A stretch of 64,000 nt of DNA from positions 186,001 to 250,000 of the forward strand of contig NZ_VKAA01000007.1 in the NCBI RefSeq assembly GCF_007096635.1. Direction: 5' to 3'. Shown here in pieces: positions 60,591-64,000 of this stretch (within the stretch, counting starts at the first letter, position 1; each line of letters begins with the position of its first letter). The notes under the pieces are model-generated. The model saw nothing but the letters and a program-made list of their open reading frames with translations, ran no database searches and was not told the DNA's origin. The position numbers and the translations under genes were made by a program. This stretch comes from Mycolicibacterium sp. 018/SC-01/001 (GTDB taxonomy: Bacteria; Actinomycetota; Actinomycetes; Mycobacteriales; Mycobacteriaceae).

Positions 60591-63079
60591 TGCGACTTCC
60601 CTACAGCTGGCTGCGGGAGACCGTGGCGGCCGGGGCTCCCGACTGGGACGTGACTCCGGCGGAGCTCGAAGCAACCCTCATCCGGATCGGGCACGAGGTC
60701 GAGGAGATCATTCCCGTCGGGCCCGTGCGAGGACCGTTGACGATCGGTCGCGTCACCGCGATCGAGGAGCTGACCGAGTTCAAGAAACCCATTCGTGCCG
60801 TGAAGGTCGACGTCGGTGAAGATCAGCCGCGCGATATCGTCTGCGGCGCAACGAATTTCGCTGTCGGCGACGTGGTCGTGGTGGCACTGCCCGGCACGGT
60901 GCTGCCCGGGGAGTTCGCCATCGCCACCCGCAAGACCTATGGCCGCACGTCCGACGGCATGATCTGTTCGTCGGCCGAACTCAATCTCGGCGCCGACCAT
61001 TCCGGCATCCTGGTGCTGCCGCCGGGGACCGCCGCGCCGGGCGATTCCGCGCACGAGATCCTCGGGCTCGACGACGTGGTGTTCCACCTGGCCATCACCC
61101 CCGACCGCGGGTACTGCCTCTCGGTGCGCGGCCTGGCGCGCGACATCGCGAACGCCTACGACCTCGACTACGTCGACCCGGCGTTCGACGTCCCCGCGCT
61201 TCCCAGTGACGGGGAGGCGCTGCCGGTGTCGATCGATCCCGCCGCGGGCGTGCAGCGGTTCGCGCTGCGTCCGGTCACGGGCGTGGACCCGGCCGCGGTG
61301 TCGCCCTGGTGGCTGCGTCGGCGCCTGCTGCTCAGCGGGATCCGCGCGATCTCGCCGGCCGTCGACGTCACCAACTACGTGATGCTCGAGCTCGGCCACC
61401 CCATGCACGCCCACGACCGCAGCCTGATCACCGGTGGTTTCCGGGTGCGCTTCGCCGAGCCGGGGGAGACCGTCGTGACGCTCGACGACGTCGAGCGTCG
61501 CCTCGACCCGGCCGATGTCCTGATCGTCGACGACACCGCGGTCGCTGCCATCGGTGGTGTCATGGGCGCCGGCACGACCGAGGTGCGCGAGAGCACCACC
61601 GACGTCCTGCTCGAAGCCGCGGTCTGGGATCCGGCCGCGGTGTCACGCACGCAGCGCAGGCTCCGCCTCCACAGTGAGGCCGGTCGCCGCTACGAGCGCA
61701 CCGTCGATCCGGCGATCTCGGTCGCCGCGCTCGACCGGGGCGCCGCCCTGCTCGCCGAGATCGCCGGCGGCACAGCAGAATCCACGCTCACCGATTGGCG
61801 GGGAGAGCCGCCGCGCCAGGACTGGTCACACGCGCCGGTCCGGATGCCCGTCGATCTGCCCGACCGCATGGCCGGCGTCGAGTACGCCGCCGGCGCGGCA
61901 CAGCGCCGGCTGACCCAGATCGGCGCGTCGGTCACGGTCGACGGCGACGAACTGACCGCCGTTCCGCCCAGCTGGCGTCCCGACCTGCGCGAGCCCGCGG
62001 ACCTCGTCGAAGAGGTGATGCGCCTGGAAGGTCTCGACGTCGTCCCGTCGGTGCTGCCCACGGCGCCCGCCGGTCGCGGTCTGACGGCGGCGCAGAAGCG
62101 CCGCAGGGCGATCGGGAAGTCCCTGGCGCTGGGCGGTTTCGTCGAGATCCTGCCCACGCCGTTCCTGCCCGCGGGAATCTTCGACCAGTGGGGGCTACCG
62201 GCCGACGATCCGCGCCGCAGCACCACCTGTGTGCTCAACCCGTTGGAGGCCGACCGGCCGGCGCTGGCCACGACGTTGCTGCCCGGTTTGCTGGAAGCAT
62301 TGAGCCGCAACGTGTCACGGGGAGCCGTCGACGCGGCGCTGTTCGCGCTGGCGCAGGTCGTCGAACCCACCTCCGCGACCCGCGCCGTCGAGCGGATCCC
62401 CACCGACCGGCGCCCCACCGGCGACGAGATCGCGACGTTGGACGCATCGCTGCCCCGTCAGCCGCAGCACGTCGGCGCGGTGCTCGCGGGTCTGCGGGAG
62501 CCGGCCGGGCCGTGGGGGCCCGGGCGCGCGGTCGAGCCCTCCGACGCGTTCGAAGCGGTCCGCATCATCGGGCGCGCCGCGGGTGTCGAGTTCACGCTGA
62601 GGGCCGTCGATCACCTGCCGTGGCATCCCGGTCGCTGTGCCGCCGTGCACCTCGGTGACACCGTCGTCGGGTATGCCGGCCAGTTGCATCCCGCGGTGAT
62701 CGAGCGCTCTGGTCTGCCCAAGGGCACCTGCGCGCTGGAGCTCGACCTCGATGCGGTGCCGATCACCGAGACACTCCCCGCTCCGCGGGTCTCGCCGTTC
62801 CCCGCGGTGTTCCAGGACGTCGCGCTCGTCGTCGATGACGCAGTGCCGGCCCAGCAGGTGGTCGACGCCGTACGCGACGGTGCGGGCGACCTCCTCGAGG
62901 ACGTCCGGCTGTTCGACGTCTACGCCGGGCCGCAGATCGGCGAGGGGCGCAAGTCGCTCGCGCTCGCGCTGCGCTTCCGCGCTGCCGATCGCACGTTGAC
63001 CGAGGACGAGGCCAGTGCCGCGCGGGATGCCGCGGTGGCGGCGGCGACGGCCGCGGTGGGTGCCCAGCAGCGACGCTGA
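60590..63079 (+). CDS. pheT: Phenylalanyl-tRNA synthetase beta subunit
   Basis: 829 residues, usual length. [12 protein letters not shown] start, EMAP-like tRNA-binding domain around residues 45-160, B3/B4 editing domain, B5 domain ([22 protein letters not shown]) and C-terminal ferredoxin-fold anticodon-binding domain ([20 protein letters not shown]). ATG 60590 overlaps the pheS stop (TGATG). Confidence 0.97.
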
Positions 63080-63090
63080 CCGGCACAGAT

Positions 63091-64000
<910 letters not shown>

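Overview
The window is high-GC actinobacterial DNA and reads as a chromosome segment of a Mycolicibacterium-type mycobacterium. From memory, the conserved genes follow the order of the Mycobacterium tuberculosis block Rv1625c to Rv1652: adenylate cyclase, pdtaR, thiolase, polA, rpsA, coaE, uvrB, drug efflux, universal stress protein, metallo-hydrolase, uvrA, membrane esterase, lysX, infC-rpmI-rplT, tsnR, cyclase, pheST, argC. No insertion sequence, phage, CRISPR array or pseudogene was seen. Coding density is very high, and many neighbours overlap by 1 to 26 bases.

Layout. 1-6900: the end of a Dps gene, a membrane adenylate cyclase, a nitrilase-type hydrolase, a DUF998 membrane protein, two convergent secreted PE-PPE-like proteins with a common charged tail, a tRNA-Leu and pdtaR. 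7086-12082: a five-gene branched-chain amino acid ABC transporter operon. 12265-13898: a thiolase and its OB-fold partner. 13965-18086: an accessory island with an esterase, a flavin monooxygenase, a LysR regulator, a TetR regulator and a hydrolase. 18209-32029: polA, a thioesterase, a TRIC channel, a PrsW-like protein, rpsA, coaE, a MerR regulator, a secreted protein, a DUF402 protein, uvrB and an efflux pump. 32078-39151: tRNA-Cys, a small multidrug resistance pair, a cutinase, a universal stress protein, class I aldolase, a metallo-hydrolase and uvrA.

39141-48285 looks like a second accessory stretch. It carries a LysR/NmrA pair, a winged-helix protein, an LpqH-like lipoprotein and a tightly coupled four-gene operon: a TPR-like helical protein, a CHAT-family caspase-like protease with an intact His-Cys dyad, and two proteins I do not recognise. 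This operon is the best candidate for an undescribed system. 48295-64000 returns to the core: esterase, lysX, infC operon, tsnR, short-chain dehydrogenase, MpaB-type oxygenase, second adenylate cyclase, rhomboid-like protein, pheST and the start of argC.

Regulation visible in the bases. polA, uvrB and uvrA each carry a match to the mycobacterial PafBC (RecA-NDp) DNA-damage promoter with the exact eight-base spacing. At least fourteen genes have a TANNNT -10 box six or seven bases before the start codon, which predicts leaderless transcripts. infC probably starts at an ATC codon behind an attenuator-like hairpin. Several clear palindromic operators have no assigned regulator.
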